A DNA stretch of 64,000 bases from Actinoplanes sp. SE50/110 (lineage in GTDB: Bacteria; Actinomycetota; Actinomycetes; Mycobacteriales; Micromonosporaceae), in NCBI RefSeq assembly GCF_900119315.1, contig NZ_LT827010.1:1906001-1970000 (forward strand), in the 5' to 3' direction. The notes under the pieces were generated by a model that saw nothing but the letters and a program-made list of their open reading frames with translations, was not told the DNA's origin and searched no databases. Position numbers and translations under genes: made by a program. The stretch's first letter is position 1; every line of letters begins with the position of its first letter. This document shows positions 39,564-47,981 of this stretch, in pieces.

Positions 39564-42263
39564 GTGAGCGACGACGCGACGACCCCCCGCCTGCTGCTGC
39601 TGGACGGCCACTCGCTGGCCTACCGGGCCTATCACGCGCTGCCGGTGGACAACTTCTCCACGGTCACCGGGCAGGCCACCAACGCGGTGTTCGGCTTCAC
39701 GTCGATGCTCATCAACATGCTGCGCGACGAGAAGCCGACGCACATCGTGGTCTCCTTCGACCTCTCCCGGAAATCGTTCCGCACCGAGAGATACGCGGAA
39801 TACAAGGCCGGCCGCTCGGAGACCCCGGCGCCGTTCCAGGGCCAGGTCAGCCTGATCCAGGAGGTGCTGCAGGCGCTGCGCATCCCGGTGGTCACCAAGG
39901 AGAACTACGAGGCCGACGACGTCATCGCCACCCTCGCCACCCAGGCCCGCGCGGCCGGCATGGAGGTGCTGATCTCCTCCGGCGACCGGGACGCGTTCCA
40001 GCTGGCCGACGAGCACGTCACCATCCTCTACCCGGTCCGCGGCGTCTCCGAGGTCTGGCGGATGACCCCCGAGGCGATCGAGGCGAAATACTTCGTGCCG
40101 CCGTCGCGCTACCGGGACAAGGCCGCCCTGGTCGGCGAGAGCAGCGACAACCTGATCGGTGTCCCCGGCGTCGGGGACAAGACCGCCGCCAAGTGGATCA
40201 ATGAGTACGGCGGCCTCGACGGCGTCATCGCCCAGGCCGACAAGATCAAGGGCAAGGCCGGCGAGAGTCTGCGCGCCCACCTCGCCGACGTGATCCGCAA
40301 CTACGACCTCAACGCTCTGGTGTGCGATCTGGAGCTGCCGCTGCGTCCCGAGGACGTCCGCTGGACCGGGTGGGACCGCGAGGCCGTGCACCAGGTCTTC
40401 GACGCGCTCGAGTTCCGCGTCCTGCGCGAGCGCCTCTACTCGTACCTGGAGGCCGTCGAGCCCGAGGCCGAGTCCGGCTTCGACCTGGAGGCCCGCGTGC
40501 TGCGCGCCGGCGAGGTGGCCGGCTGGCTCACCGAGCACGCCGCGGCGGCTCCGGTCGGCGTCGCCGTGACCGGCGCCTTCGGCCGCGGCACCGGCCAGGT
40601 CACCGGCATCGCGGTGGCCACCGGCAGCGGTCCGGCCGCCTGGTTCGACCCGGCCGCGCTGGACGAGGCGGACGAGCAGGCGGTCGCCGCCTGGCTCGCC
40701 GACCCGGCCCGGCCCAAGGTCATCCACGACGCCAAACCGGCGCTGCTGGCCTTCCGCGCGCACGGCTGGGAGCTGGCCGGCGTCACCACCGATACCGCGC
40801 TCGCCGCCTATCTGGCCAAGCCCGACCAGCGGGGGTACGACCTGACCGACCTCGCCCTGCGCTACCTCAAGCGCGAGCTGAAGGTCGACGCTCCCGACAA
40901 CGGCGGCCAGCTGGCCCTGTCGTTCGGTGACGAGGCCGAGGACACCGCCGCCGAGGAGGGGGTGATGCTGCGCGCCCGGGCCACCCTCGACCTGGCCGAC
41001 GTGCTGATCGCCGAGCTCTCCCAGGACGGCGGCGAGTCGCAGCGCCTGCTCGCCGAGGTGGAGCAGCCGCTCTCGGTGGTGCTCGCCGAGATGGAGGGCA
41101 AGGGCATCGCCGCCGACACGGAGTATCTCTCCGAGCTGGAGTCCACCTTCGGCGCCGAGGTGAAAGCCGCTCAGCAGGCCGCCCACGAGGTGCACGGCCG
41201 GGAGTTCAACCTGGGCTCGCCCAAGCAGCTGCAGGAGATCCTCTTCGTCGAACGCAACCTGCCCAAGACGAAGAAGATCAAGTCCGGCTACACCACCGAC
41301 GCGGACGCCCTGCAGGACCTGTTCGCCAAGACCGAGGACCCGCTGCTCGCCCACCTGCTGCGCTACCGCGACATGGCCAAGCTCAAGTCGACGGTCGACG
41401 GGCTGCTCAAGTCGGTCTCCGACGACGGGCGCATCCACACCACGTTCAACCAGACGGTCGCCGCCACCGGCCGGCTCTCGTCCACCGACCCCAACCTGCA
41501 GAACATCCCGATCCGCACCGAGGAGGGCCGGCGGATCCGCCGCGCGTTCGTCGTCGGCGGTGGGTTCGAGCAGCTGATGACCGCCGACTACAGCCAGATC
41601 GAGATGCGGATCATGGCGCACCTGTCCGAGGACGCGGCGCTGATCGCGGCGTTCAACTCGGGCGCCGACTTCCACGCGGTCACCGCGTCGTCGGTCTTCC
41701 AGGTGGAGCTCGGCGAGGTCACCGCCGATCAGCGCCGCAAGATCAAGGCGATGAACTACGGCCTGGCGTACGGGTTGAGTTCCTACGGCCTGTCCAACCA
41801 GCTCACCATCTCCAACGACGAGGCCAAGACGCTGATGGAGGAGTACTTCCAGCGTTTCGGCGGCGTCCGGGACTACCTGCAGTCGGTCGTCGCCCAGGCC
41901 GGCAAGGACGGGTACACCGCGACCATCCTCGGCCGCCGGCGCTACCTGCCCGACCTGAGCAGCGACAACCGGCAGCGGCGCGAGATGGCCCAGCGGATGG
42001 CGCTGAACGCGCCGATCCAGGGCTCGGCCGCCGACATCATCAAGGTCGCGATGCTCAAGGTCGACGCGGCGCTGCGGGCTTCCGGGCTGACCTCCCGGAT
42101 GCTGCTGCAGGTGCACGACGAGCTGGTCTTCGAGGTGGCGCCGGGGGAGCGGGAGCCGCTGGAGGAGCTGGTCCGGCGGGAGATGGGCGGGGCCTACCCG
42201 CTCGCGGTCCCGCTGGAGGTGTCGGTCGGTACCGGCCGCGACTGGAACGGTGCGGACCACTAG
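39564..42263 (+). CDS. polA: DNA polymerase I
   Basis: 899 residues, GTG start. Domain order: 5'-nuclease (residues ~1-300: LLLDGHSLAYRAYHAL, YEADDVIATLA, SGDRDAFQL, GVPGVGDKTAAKW), a 3'-5' exonuclease-like domain (~310-500) and the family A polymerase (~510-899: TVAATGRLSSTDPNLQNIPIRTEEGRRIR, ADYSQIEMRIMAHLS, RRKIKAMNYGLAYGLSSYGL, LQVHDELVFEV). The exonuclease metal residues are missing (no DxE in VAVTGAFG; HDAKPALL lacks the ExoII Asp), as in mycobacterial PolA, so it should lack proofreading. It acts in gap filling, excision repair and Okazaki-fragment maturation. Confidence 0.97.
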   Translation: MSDDATTPRLLLLDGHSLAYRAYHALPVDNFSTVTGQATNAVFGFTSMLINMLRDEKPTHIVVSFDLSRKSFRTERYAEYKAGRSETPAPFQGQVSLIQEVLQALRIPVVTKENYEADDVIATLATQARAAGMEVLISSGDRDAFQLADEHVTILYPVRGVSEVWRMTPEAIEAKYFVPPSRYRDKAALVGESSDNLIGVPGVGDKTAAKWINEYGGLDGVIAQADKIKGKAGESLRAHLADVIRNYDLNALVCDLELPLRPEDVRWTGWDREAVHQVFDALEFRVLRERLYSYLEAVEPEAESGFDLEARVLRAGEVAGWLTEHAAAAPVGVAVTGAFGRGTGQVTGIAVATGSGPAAWFDPAALDEADEQAVAAWLADPARPKVIHDAKPALLAFRAHGWELAGVTTDTALAAYLAKPDQRGYDLTDLALRYLKRELKVDAPDNGGQLALSFGDEAEDTAAEEGVMLRARATLDLADVLIAELSQDGGESQRLLAEVEQPLSVVLAEMEGKGIAADTEYLSELESTFGAEVKAAQQAAHEVHGREFNLGSPKQLQEILFVERNLPKTKKIKSGYTTDADALQDLFAKTEDPLLAHLLRYRDMAKLKSTVDGLLKSVSDDGRIHTTFNQTVAATGRLSSTDPNLQNIPIRTEEGRRIRRAFVVGGGFEQLMTADYSQIEMRIMAHLSEDAALIAAFNSGADFHAVTASSVFQVELGEVTADQRRKIKAMNYGLAYGLSSYGLSNQLTISNDEAKTLMEEYFQRFGGVRDYLQSVVAQAGKDGYTATILGRRRYLPDLSSDNRQRREMAQRMALNAPIQGSAADIIKVAMLKVDAALRASGLTSRMLLQVHDELVFEVAPGEREPLEELVRREMGGAYPLAVPLEVSVGTGRDWNGADH

Positions 42264-42349
42264 CCACTTTTGTGCTCGTTCGGGGGTCTCCGGCACTTTT
42301 CGGTGACCCGGAGGCCTCGGACGTTGCCGTGATCTGACAGGCTGAACAG

Positions 42350-42745
42350 ATGTCGATGGAGCAGACCGTGATCACGGCCGTGCCCCGGCCCGCCGGCGGC
42401 TTGGGGATCGAGTTCGATGACGCGATCCTGATCGAGGGGCCCGGGCTGGCCGCCGCGCCGCTGGAGGCGCCGCGGGCCACCGCGTTCGCCGCGATGTTCA
42501 AGGCTCTCGGCGACCCGGTCCGGCTCCGGCTGCTGTCGATGATCGCCTCGGCGCCCGACGGGGAGGCCTGTGTCTGCGACCTGAGCAGCGCCTTCCACCT
42601 GACCGGCCCGACCATCTCGCACCACCTGCGAATTCTGCGCGAGGCCGGCCTGGTCGACAGCGACCGGCGCGGCACCTGGGTCTACTACCGGGCGGTCCCG
42701 GCGACGCTGATTCTGCTGGCGGGCCTGCTCCAGCCGGCGTCCTGA
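42350..42745 (+). CDS. ArsR/SmtB-family metalloregulator
   Basis: 131 residues. A winged helix covers residues ~45-120: MFKALGDPVRLRLLSMIASA, GEACVCDLSSAFHLTGPTISHHLRILREAGLV, RRGTWVYYRAVP. The helix-3 motif CVCDL matches the thiol metal-binding site of ArsR repressors sensing As(III)/Sb(III) or related metals. A ~40-residue Pro/Gly-containing N-terminal extension precedes it. No arsenic transporter or reductase is adjacent, so its target is elsewhere or itself. ATG at 42350 or 42356. Confidence 0.9.
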   Translation: MSMEQTVITAVPRPAGGLGIEFDDAILIEGPGLAAAPLEAPRATAFAAMFKALGDPVRLRLLSMIASAPDGEACVCDLSSAFHLTGPTISHHLRILREAGLVDSDRRGTWVYYRAVPATLILLAGLLQPAS

Positions 42746-42762
42746 CCGTCGCGGCCGGTCGT

Positions 42763-43086
42763 TCAGTCCCTCAGCGGGTCGTGCCCCCAGTTCATCAGGG
42801 AGTAACGCCACTTCGTCTCCCGGACGTCACCGGCGGGGCGCTGGGCGAGGTGGCGGTGTACGTAGCCGACGACCTTGCGCATGTGCTCCTCGTCGTCCGC
42901 GGTCAGCTCGGACTTCTTCTTCTCCAGCAGACGCAGGATCCGGCGGCCGGAGTCGTGGCCGACCGACTCGGCGCCCGCCGACGACTTCTGGCCGACCTCC
43001 TTCGACTCCTCGGTGCCGAGCCAGGTGCGCAAGGCGGCCGGGGTCATGGTGACCGCTGCGCGGAAGTCGGCGTAGAGGTCAGCCAC
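42763..43086 (-). CDS. DUF3140 family protein
   Basis: 107 residues from GTG at 43086. The pattern (M)ADLYADFRAAVTMTPAALRTWL followed by SVGHDSGRRILRLLEKKKSEL and DEEHMRKVVGYVHRHLAQRP, KWRYSLMNWGHDPL is that of the DUF3140 family, small DNA-binding-like proteins of actinobacteria and others. The helix and basic KKK cluster are compatible with DNA contact, but no function is proven. It overlaps the DUF2945 gene by 8 bases; the two are commonly paired. Confidence 0.88.
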   Translation of the reverse strand: MADLYADFRAAVTMTPAALRTWLGTEESKEVGQKSSAGAESVGHDSGRRILRLLEKKKSELTADDEEHMRKVVGYVHRHLAQRPAGDVRETKWRYSLMNWGHDPLRD

Positions 43087-43291
43087 GGTGCAGCGATCCG
43101 GGCTTGTGCACCGCGTCCCGGCCGGTCTTGTCGCTGCGCACCCGGTACTGCGGGTCGTCCGAGGAGGCGGCGACCGTCCGTCCGGCGGCCTCGGTGCGCT
43201 TGGTGATCTTCTGTTCGACCTGGCCGTGGACGGTCTCGCCGTGGCTGCGCCAAGTGACCTTGTCGCCCTTTTTCAGGTTCTCTTCTGCCAT
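43079..43291 (-). CDS. DUF2945 / hypervirulence-associated TUDOR-domain protein
   Basis: 70 residues. The small barrel pattern is KKGDKVTWRSHGETVHGQVEQKITKRTE, then DPQYRVRSDKTGRDAVHKPGSL, which is the DUF2945 (HVA1/TUDOR) signature. Family members are found in fungi and bacteria; in bacteria their role is unknown. It is the first gene of a two-gene unit with DUF3140. Confidence 0.88.
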   Translation of the reverse strand: MAEENLKKGDKVTWRSHGETVHGQVEQKITKRTEAAGRTVAASSDDPQYRVRSDKTGRDAVHKPGSLHRG

Positions 43292-43347
43292 GTCCGGCGA
43301 ATACCCCGCTGGTTCGGGCTCAACCGGGCGGGTCGCTCTCCCTCTGC

Positions 43348-43450
43348 CGGGCAGGTCGCCGGCCCCCAGTCGGGCAGGTCGCCGGCCCTCAGTCGGGCAG
43401 GTCGCCGGCCCTCAGTCGGGCAGGTCGCCGGCCTCAGCCGGGCAGGTCGC
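43348..43450. repeat. 23-bp tandem repeat at the 3' end of the methyltransferase gene
   Basis: The core GGGCAGGTCGC recurs at 43349, 43372, 43395, 43418 and 43440 (period 23, last 22). The copy at 43440 lies inside the final codons of the methyltransferase (DLPG), so the array seems to have grown outward from the gene end. Confidence 0.9.
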
Positions 43451-44270
43451 ACACGAAGATGGCGGTGCCGGGGAAGAGGCGGCCGCGCAGCGGGCTCCAC
43501 TGGCCCCAGATCCCCTCGTGGCCCTCCGGCCACTCCGGCTCCACCAGGTCCCGCAGCACGAACCCGGCGGCGACCAGCTCGCGGATCCGGTCGCCGAGCG
43601 TCCGGTGCTGCTCCAGGTACGTCATCCGGCCGTCGTCGCCCCGCTCGACGTACGGCGAACGGTTGAAATAGGAGTTGCGGGCCACCAGCCCGTCCTCGCC
43701 CGGCTCGTCCCAGAAGATCCACCGCATCGGGTGAGTGACCGAGAACACCCAACTGCCGCCGGGCCGCAGCACCCGGGCCACCTCGCGCATCGCGGCGGCC
43801 GAGTCCGCCACGAACGGGATCGCGCCGAACGCGGTGCAGACGATGTCGAAAGCCCCGTCCCGGAACGGCAGCGCCAGCGCGTCGGCCTGGACCAGCGGCA
43901 CCTCGACACCGCTGCGGGCGGCCGCCGCCCGGGCGTGCCGCAGCATCCCGGCGGACAGGTCCATGGCCGCGACCTCGGCGCCCTGCCGGCGCAACCACCG
44001 GGCTCCGGCCGCGGCGCCGGCACCGAGTTCCAGGACCTTCCTGCCGTGTACGTCACCCAGCAGCCCCGCGTCGGCCTCGCGCAGCCGCTCCGGGCACCAG
44101 ACGAAGTCGACGTCGCCCAGGAAGGCCCCGTGCTCGTCCTGGTAGTCGTCGGCGTCCAGGTCCCACCAGGACCGGTTGGCGTGGCGCGTCTCATCCTCGA
44201 ACGCCCGGGAGCGCTCGTCGGCGGCCGGCCGGGCGGACGCGGCTTTCTCGATCGTGGGGATCTCGGTCAC
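43434..44270 (-). CDS. Class I SAM-dependent methyltransferase
   Basis: 278 residues from GTG at 44270. SAM-binding motif I is KVLELGAGAAAGARWLRRQG (residues ~78-97), motif II VAAMDLSAGMLRHA, motif III-IV VQADALALPFRDGAFDIVCTAFGAIPFV and post-motif LRPGGSWVFSVTHPMRW. The N-terminal RSWWDLDADDYQDEHGAFLG segment is typical of a group of actinobacterial methyltransferases of unknown substrate. The gene is monocistronic and divergent from rpsA; its 3' end merges into a tandem repeat. Confidence 0.9.
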   Translation of the reverse strand: MTEIPTIEKAASARPAADERSRAFEDETRHANRSWWDLDADDYQDEHGAFLGDVDFVWCPERLREADAGLLGDVHGRKVLELGAGAAAGARWLRRQGAEVAAMDLSAGMLRHARAAAARSGVEVPLVQADALALPFRDGAFDIVCTAFGAIPFVADSAAAMREVARVLRPGGSWVFSVTHPMRWIFWDEPGEDGLVARNSYFNRSPYVERGDDGRMTYLEQHRTLGDRIRELVAAGFVLRDLVEPEWPEGHEGIWGQWSPLRGRLFPGTAIFVCDLPG

Positions 44271-44592
44271 TCGGCAACGGTACGACAGGCGTGGCGGCCG
44301 TCCTGATTCGGTTCAAAACGGGCATGCTGACGGGTTCTTCCCGAACAATGTGCCGCGCTCCTCAGGAGGGCTTGCAACCTGTGGTAATGCGCACGGTAAG
44401 CTAGTCGATGCGCTCGCGGAACGTGTGCCTCGGCAGGGAGCAGGTTCCGTGGTCGCCGGTCTCGGCATGATCGACTGGCAATGATCAGACTGCTCCTGGG
44501 TTGGTCGTCTCGTTCGTTCGTGCCGCTTCCGGTGGCAGTTCCGTCGAGCGCGGGAGACACCACGAATCCATCCGTTCGGAGCAACTGTCCAC
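44271..44592. other. Intergenic region / rpsA leader
   Basis: 322 bases without a gene, between the divergent methyltransferase and rpsA. TTGCAA at 44372 and TAAGCT at 44397 could form an rpsA promoter with a long (19-base) spacer, which would leave a leader of about 185 bases. No ribosome-binding site stands out just before the rpsA ATG. Ribosomal protein S1 often autoregulates through its own leader, but no specific structure was recognised here. Confidence 0.4.
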
Positions 44593-46095
44593 ATGACGAG
44601 CAGCATCGAGGCCACCTCGAGCGCCAACAAGGTCACCGTCGACGACCTCGGCTCTGAGGAAGCTTTCCTCGCGGCCATCGACGAGACCATCAAGTACTTC
44701 AACGACGGCGACATTGTCGAAGGCACCGTCGTCAAGGTCGATCGGGACGAGGTCCTGCTCGACATCGGCTACAAGACCGAGGGCGTCATCCCCTCGCGCG
44801 AGTTGTCGATCAAGCATGACGTGGACCCCGCGGAAGTGGTGTCGGTCGGTGACCACATCGAAGCCCTCGTCCTCACCAAGGAGGACAAGGAAGGCCGTCT
44901 GATCCTCTCGAAGAAGCGCGCTCAGTACGAGCGGGCTTGGGGCACCATCGAGAAGATCAAGGAGGACGACGGCGTCGTCCGCGGCTCGGTCATCGAGGTC
45001 GTCAAGGGTGGTCTCATCCTGGACATCGGCCTCCGTGGCTTCCTGCCGGCCTCCCTGGTCGAGATGCGTCGCGTCCGCGACCTGCAGCCGTACGTCGGCC
45101 GCGAGCTCGAGGCGAAGATCATCGAGCTGGACAAGAACCGCAACAACGTGGTTCTGTCCCGCCGCGCCTGGCTCGAGCAGACGCAGTCCGAGGTTCGCAC
45201 CGAGTTCCTCAACAAGCTGCAGAAGGGCCAGGTCCGCAAGGGCGTCGTGTCCTCCATCGTCAACTTCGGCGCGTTCGTCGACCTGGGCGGTGTGGACGGC
45301 CTGGTGCACGTCTCCGAGCTCTCCTGGAAGCACATCGACCACCCCTCCGAGGTCGTCGAGGTCGGCCAGGAGGTCGAGGTCGAGGTGCTGGACGTCGACC
45401 TGGACCGCGAGCGCGTCTCGCTGTCGCTGAAGGCGACCCAGGAGGACCCGTGGCGTCAGTTCGCCCGGACCCACGCGATCAACCAGATCGTGCCCGGTAA
45501 GGTCACCAAGCTCGTCCCGTTCGGCGCGTTCGTCCGCGTCGACGACGGCATCGAGGGCCTGGTGCACATCTCCGAGCTGGCCGAGCGTCACGTCGAGCTG
45601 CCCGAGCAGGTCGTCCAGGTCGGCTCCGACGTCCTGGTCAAGGTCATCGACATCGACCTGGAGCGCCGCCGGATCTCGCTGTCGCTCAAGCAGGCCAACG
45701 AGGGCTTCGTCGAGGGCGAGGAGCACTTCGACCCGACCCTCTACGGCATGGCCGCGACGTACGACGCCGAGGGCAACTACATCTACCCGGAGGGCTTCGA
45801 CCCGGAGACGGGCGAGTGGCTCGAGGGCTTCGAGAAGCAGCGCGAGACGTGGGAGAAGCAGTACGCCGACGCCCGCGAGCGCTGGGAGGCCCACACCAAG
45901 CAGGTGCAGGCGTCCCGCGACGCCGACGCCGAGGCCGCGCTCAACCCGGCTCCGGCCGGCGGCGTGACCACCTCGTCCTCGACCTCGTCGAGCACGTCGA
46001 CCCCGGCGCGCTCCGCCGAGGAGCCCGCGGGCACCCTGGCCACCGACGAGGCTCTCGCCGCCCTGCGCGAGAAGCTTGCCGGCGGCAAGAACTGA
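44593..46095 (+). CDS. rpsA: 30S ribosomal protein S1
   Basis: 500 residues with four S1/OB RNA-binding repeats: GDIVEGTVVKVDRDEVLLDIG, GVVRGSVIEVVKGGLILDIGLRGFLP, GQVRKGVVSSIVNFGAFVDLGGVDGLVHVSEL and NQIVPGKVTKLVPFGAFVRVDDGIEGLVHISEL. The four-domain form is usual in actinobacteria (six in E. coli). The ~140-residue C-terminal tail is acidic, then Ser/Thr-Ala rich, ending LREKLAGGKN. S1 brings mRNA to the 30S subunit and is best placed between polA and coaE as in mycobacteria. Confidence 0.98.
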   Translation: MTSSIEATSSANKVTVDDLGSEEAFLAAIDETIKYFNDGDIVEGTVVKVDRDEVLLDIGYKTEGVIPSRELSIKHDVDPAEVVSVGDHIEALVLTKEDKEGRLILSKKRAQYERAWGTIEKIKEDDGVVRGSVIEVVKGGLILDIGLRGFLPASLVEMRRVRDLQPYVGRELEAKIIELDKNRNNVVLSRRAWLEQTQSEVRTEFLNKLQKGQVRKGVVSSIVNFGAFVDLGGVDGLVHVSELSWKHIDHPSEVVEVGQEVEVEVLDVDLDRERVSLSLKATQEDPWRQFARTHAINQIVPGKVTKLVPFGAFVRVDDGIEGLVHISELAERHVELPEQVVQVGSDVLVKVIDIDLERRRISLSLKQANEGFVEGEEHFDPTLYGMAATYDAEGNYIYPEGFDPETGEWLEGFEKQRETWEKQYADARERWEAHTKQVQASRDADAEAALNPAPAGGVTTSSSTSSSTSTPARSAEEPAGTLATDEALAALREKLAGGKN

Positions 46096-46143
46096 CGCTG
46101 ACCCGGGCCACGGCCTGAGTCCGCATCGGTGACAGCGACAAAG

Positions 46144-46177
46144 AAAGACCGTCCCGGCTTCGGCCGGGGCGGTCTTT
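46144..46177 (+). terminator. rpsA terminator
   Basis: AAAGACCGTCCCGGC (46144-46158), loop TTCG, GCCGGGGCGGTCTTT (46163-46177): a 15-base-pair stem with one G-U pair, a stable TTCG tetraloop and a terminal T-run. Confidence 0.93.
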
Positions 46178-46320
46178 CCGCATTTCCGGCCCCGGCCCAC
46201 CGCCCCGTCTCCGGTGGGTGGGGGTCCCTGCCCCCGTCACGGGCATCTGCCTCCGGTTCGGTGGAACGGTCTCGGTAGCGGGTGGGCAGCTACTTCCCAG
46301 GGGCTCCGGCGGCGAGGGCG

Positions 46321-46419
46321 CGGCATCCGCCCCGGCGTGATCGGGGTGCGGCGCGGCATCCGCCCCGGCGTGATCGGGGTGCGGCGCGGCATCCGGCCCA
46401 GCGTGATCGGGGTGCGGTG
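46321..46419. repeat. 33-bp tandem repeat, three copies
   Basis: Copies begin CGGCATCCG at 46321, 46354 and 46387; the third has diverged (GGCCCAGC for GCCCCGGC). The unit is a multiple of three, so it stays open in several frames, but no gene signals flank it. No spacers, so not CRISPR. Confidence 0.9.
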
Positions 46420-46484
46420 CGGCGGGCGGCGGCCGGCCGGGATACTGGCCTCATGCTGATGGTCGGTCGTGCTGGGGGCACCAC

Positions 46485-47690
46485 GTGCTGAGGGTCGGGC
46501 TCACCGGGGGGATCGGCGCGGGCAAGAGTGCGGTGTCGGCGCGGCTGGCGGAACTCGGAGCGGTGATCATCGATGCCGACCGGCTGGCGCGTGAGGTGGT
46601 GGCGCCCGGGACGGACGGGCTCGCCGAGATCGTGGCGGCGTTCGGCGACGGGATTCTCGGTGCGGACGGCGGGCTGGACCGGCCGGCGCTCGGGGCCAAG
46701 GTCTTCGGCGACGAGCCGGCCCGCCGCCGGCTGGAGCAGATCATCCACCCGCGGGTGCGGGCGCGCACCGCCGAGATGATCGAGGAGGCGCCCGCCGGCG
46801 CGATCGTGGTCAACGACGTACCGCTCCTGGTGGAGACCGGGCTGGCACCGACGTACCACCTGGTCGTCGTGGTGACGGCGAACCGTGAGGTGCGCATCGG
46901 GCGTCTCGTCCGCGATCGTGGCATGTCGGCGGCGGAGGCCGCCGCCCGGATCGGCGCCCAGGCCGACGATGCCACCCGGCAGGCCGCCGCCGACGTGATC
47001 CTGCCCAACGAGGATGATCTTGCTGCGTTGCGCGCCCGGGTCGACGCGCTGTGGCGTGACCGGCTGCTCCCCTTCGAGCGGAACGTCCGGGCCGGGACCG
47101 CCGCCCGCAAAGCCCCCGAACTGCACATCGTACCGCCCGATCCGGGCTGGCCGCAGGCCGCCGAGCGACTGATCACGCGGATCCGGCACCAGCTCGGCGA
47201 CGCCGACGTGCGGCACATCGGATCGACGGCCGTCCCGGGCCTGCCGGCCAAGGACATCATCGACCTGATGCTGTCCGTGCGAACCCTCGACGAGGCCGAT
47301 GCGCTCGCCGGTCGCCTGGCCGCCGCCGGATTCCCGGCGCGATCGGGGGAGTGGGCCGACAACGCGCGCGGACTGCCCGGGCAGACGTGGCCGAAACGGG
47401 TGCACGGGTCGTCGGATCCGGGACGGCCGGTGATTCTGCACGTGCGGGTCGCCGGATCGCCGGGGTGGCGGTTCGCCCTGCTGATGCGGGACCACCTGCG
47501 GGCGGTGCCGGCGGCGCGGGACGCCTACGCGGCGGCGAAGGCCGAGCTGGCGCTGCGCTTCCCGGACCGGGCCGGGTATGCGGCGGCGAAGGAGCCGTGG
47601 TTCGACGAGGAGGCTGCGGCGGCCGAGGCCTGGGCGACCGCGACGGGCTGGCAGCCGGCTGCCGGCGAGAGCTCGCCTCGGGCGGATTAG
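46485..47690 (+). CDS. coaE: Dephospho-CoA kinase fused to a GrpB-like domain
   Basis: 401 residues. Residues ~1-200 are CoaE, the last enzyme of CoA synthesis: P-loop GLTGGIGAGKS, VIIDADRLAREVV, RLEQIIHPRVR, VVNDVPLLVETGL and a lid region RDRGMSAAEAAARIGAQ. Residues ~215-395 are a GrpB/UPF0157 domain of the nucleotidyltransferase fold: HIVPPDPGWPQAAERLITRI, VRHIGSTAVPGLPAKDIIDLM, VHGSSDPGRPVILHVRV, RDHLRAVPAARDAYAAAKAEL. The same fusion is known in mycobacteria (Rv1631), where the extra domain supports CoaE folding. GTG start at 46485. Confidence 0.95.
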   Translation: MLRVGLTGGIGAGKSAVSARLAELGAVIIDADRLAREVVAPGTDGLAEIVAAFGDGILGADGGLDRPALGAKVFGDEPARRRLEQIIHPRVRARTAEMIEEAPAGAIVVNDVPLLVETGLAPTYHLVVVVTANREVRIGRLVRDRGMSAAEAAARIGAQADDATRQAAADVILPNEDDLAALRARVDALWRDRLLPFERNVRAGTAARKAPELHIVPPDPGWPQAAERLITRIRHQLGDADVRHIGSTAVPGLPAKDIIDLMLSVRTLDEADALAGRLAAAGFPARSGEWADNARGLPGQTWPKRVHGSSDPGRPVILHVRVAGSPGWRFALLMRDHLRAVPAARDAYAAAKAELALRFPDRAGYAAAKEPWFDEEAAAAEAWATATGWQPAAGESSPRAD

Positions 47691-47981
47691 CGGCGCTCGC
47701 GGCGGCCAGTCGCAAGGCGCGACCTCCCCGGGTGCGCGCGCCGGGTGCCGGGGCGCATCGACCGTGGTGCGGCACGGCTGGACCGTTGGCTGGTCCCGAC
47801 CGTGCTCGGCGGCCGCCGCGAGCGGCCTACCCCGCCAGGGTAGGCGGCCGGGTGAAGACCCGACAATGCCGCACGCCACGGCCGAATGTGCACCATCGGC
47901 ACGATCCCGCGGCAGTGGTTCGCCGGGCGGTCGGCGGGCGGGTGCGAAAAAAGTGTCAGACCCCCGACGTACGGTGTGTGC
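47691..47981. other. Intergenic region upstream of uvrB
   Basis: 291 bases; apart from the uvrB promoter at its end (47953-47975) no gene, terminator or repeat was recognised. Confidence 0.5.
47953..47975 (+). promoter_or_regulatory. DNA-damage (RecA-NDp/PafBC-type) promoter of uvrB, leaderless
   Basis: GTGTCA (47953-47958), 11 bases, TACGGT (47970-47975): close to TTGTCR-N11-TAGNNT with one mismatch in each half. The ATG is seven bases downstream of the -10 and has no Shine-Dalgarno sequence, so transcription probably starts at the A of the ATG. Confidence 0.55.

Larger units (their letters stand above)
46096..46484. other. Intergenic region between rpsA and coaE
   Basis: 389 bases: the rpsA terminator (46144-46177), then a GC-rich stretch with a 33-base tandem repeat (46321-46419). 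No credible gene; the open frames across the repeat encode only the iterated repeat. Confidence 0.6.

Noticed and set aside
47691-47981. A LexA/SOS box before uvrB
   Set aside because: No GAAC-N4-GTTC-type palindrome is present; the RecA-NDp-like element explains the promoter better.
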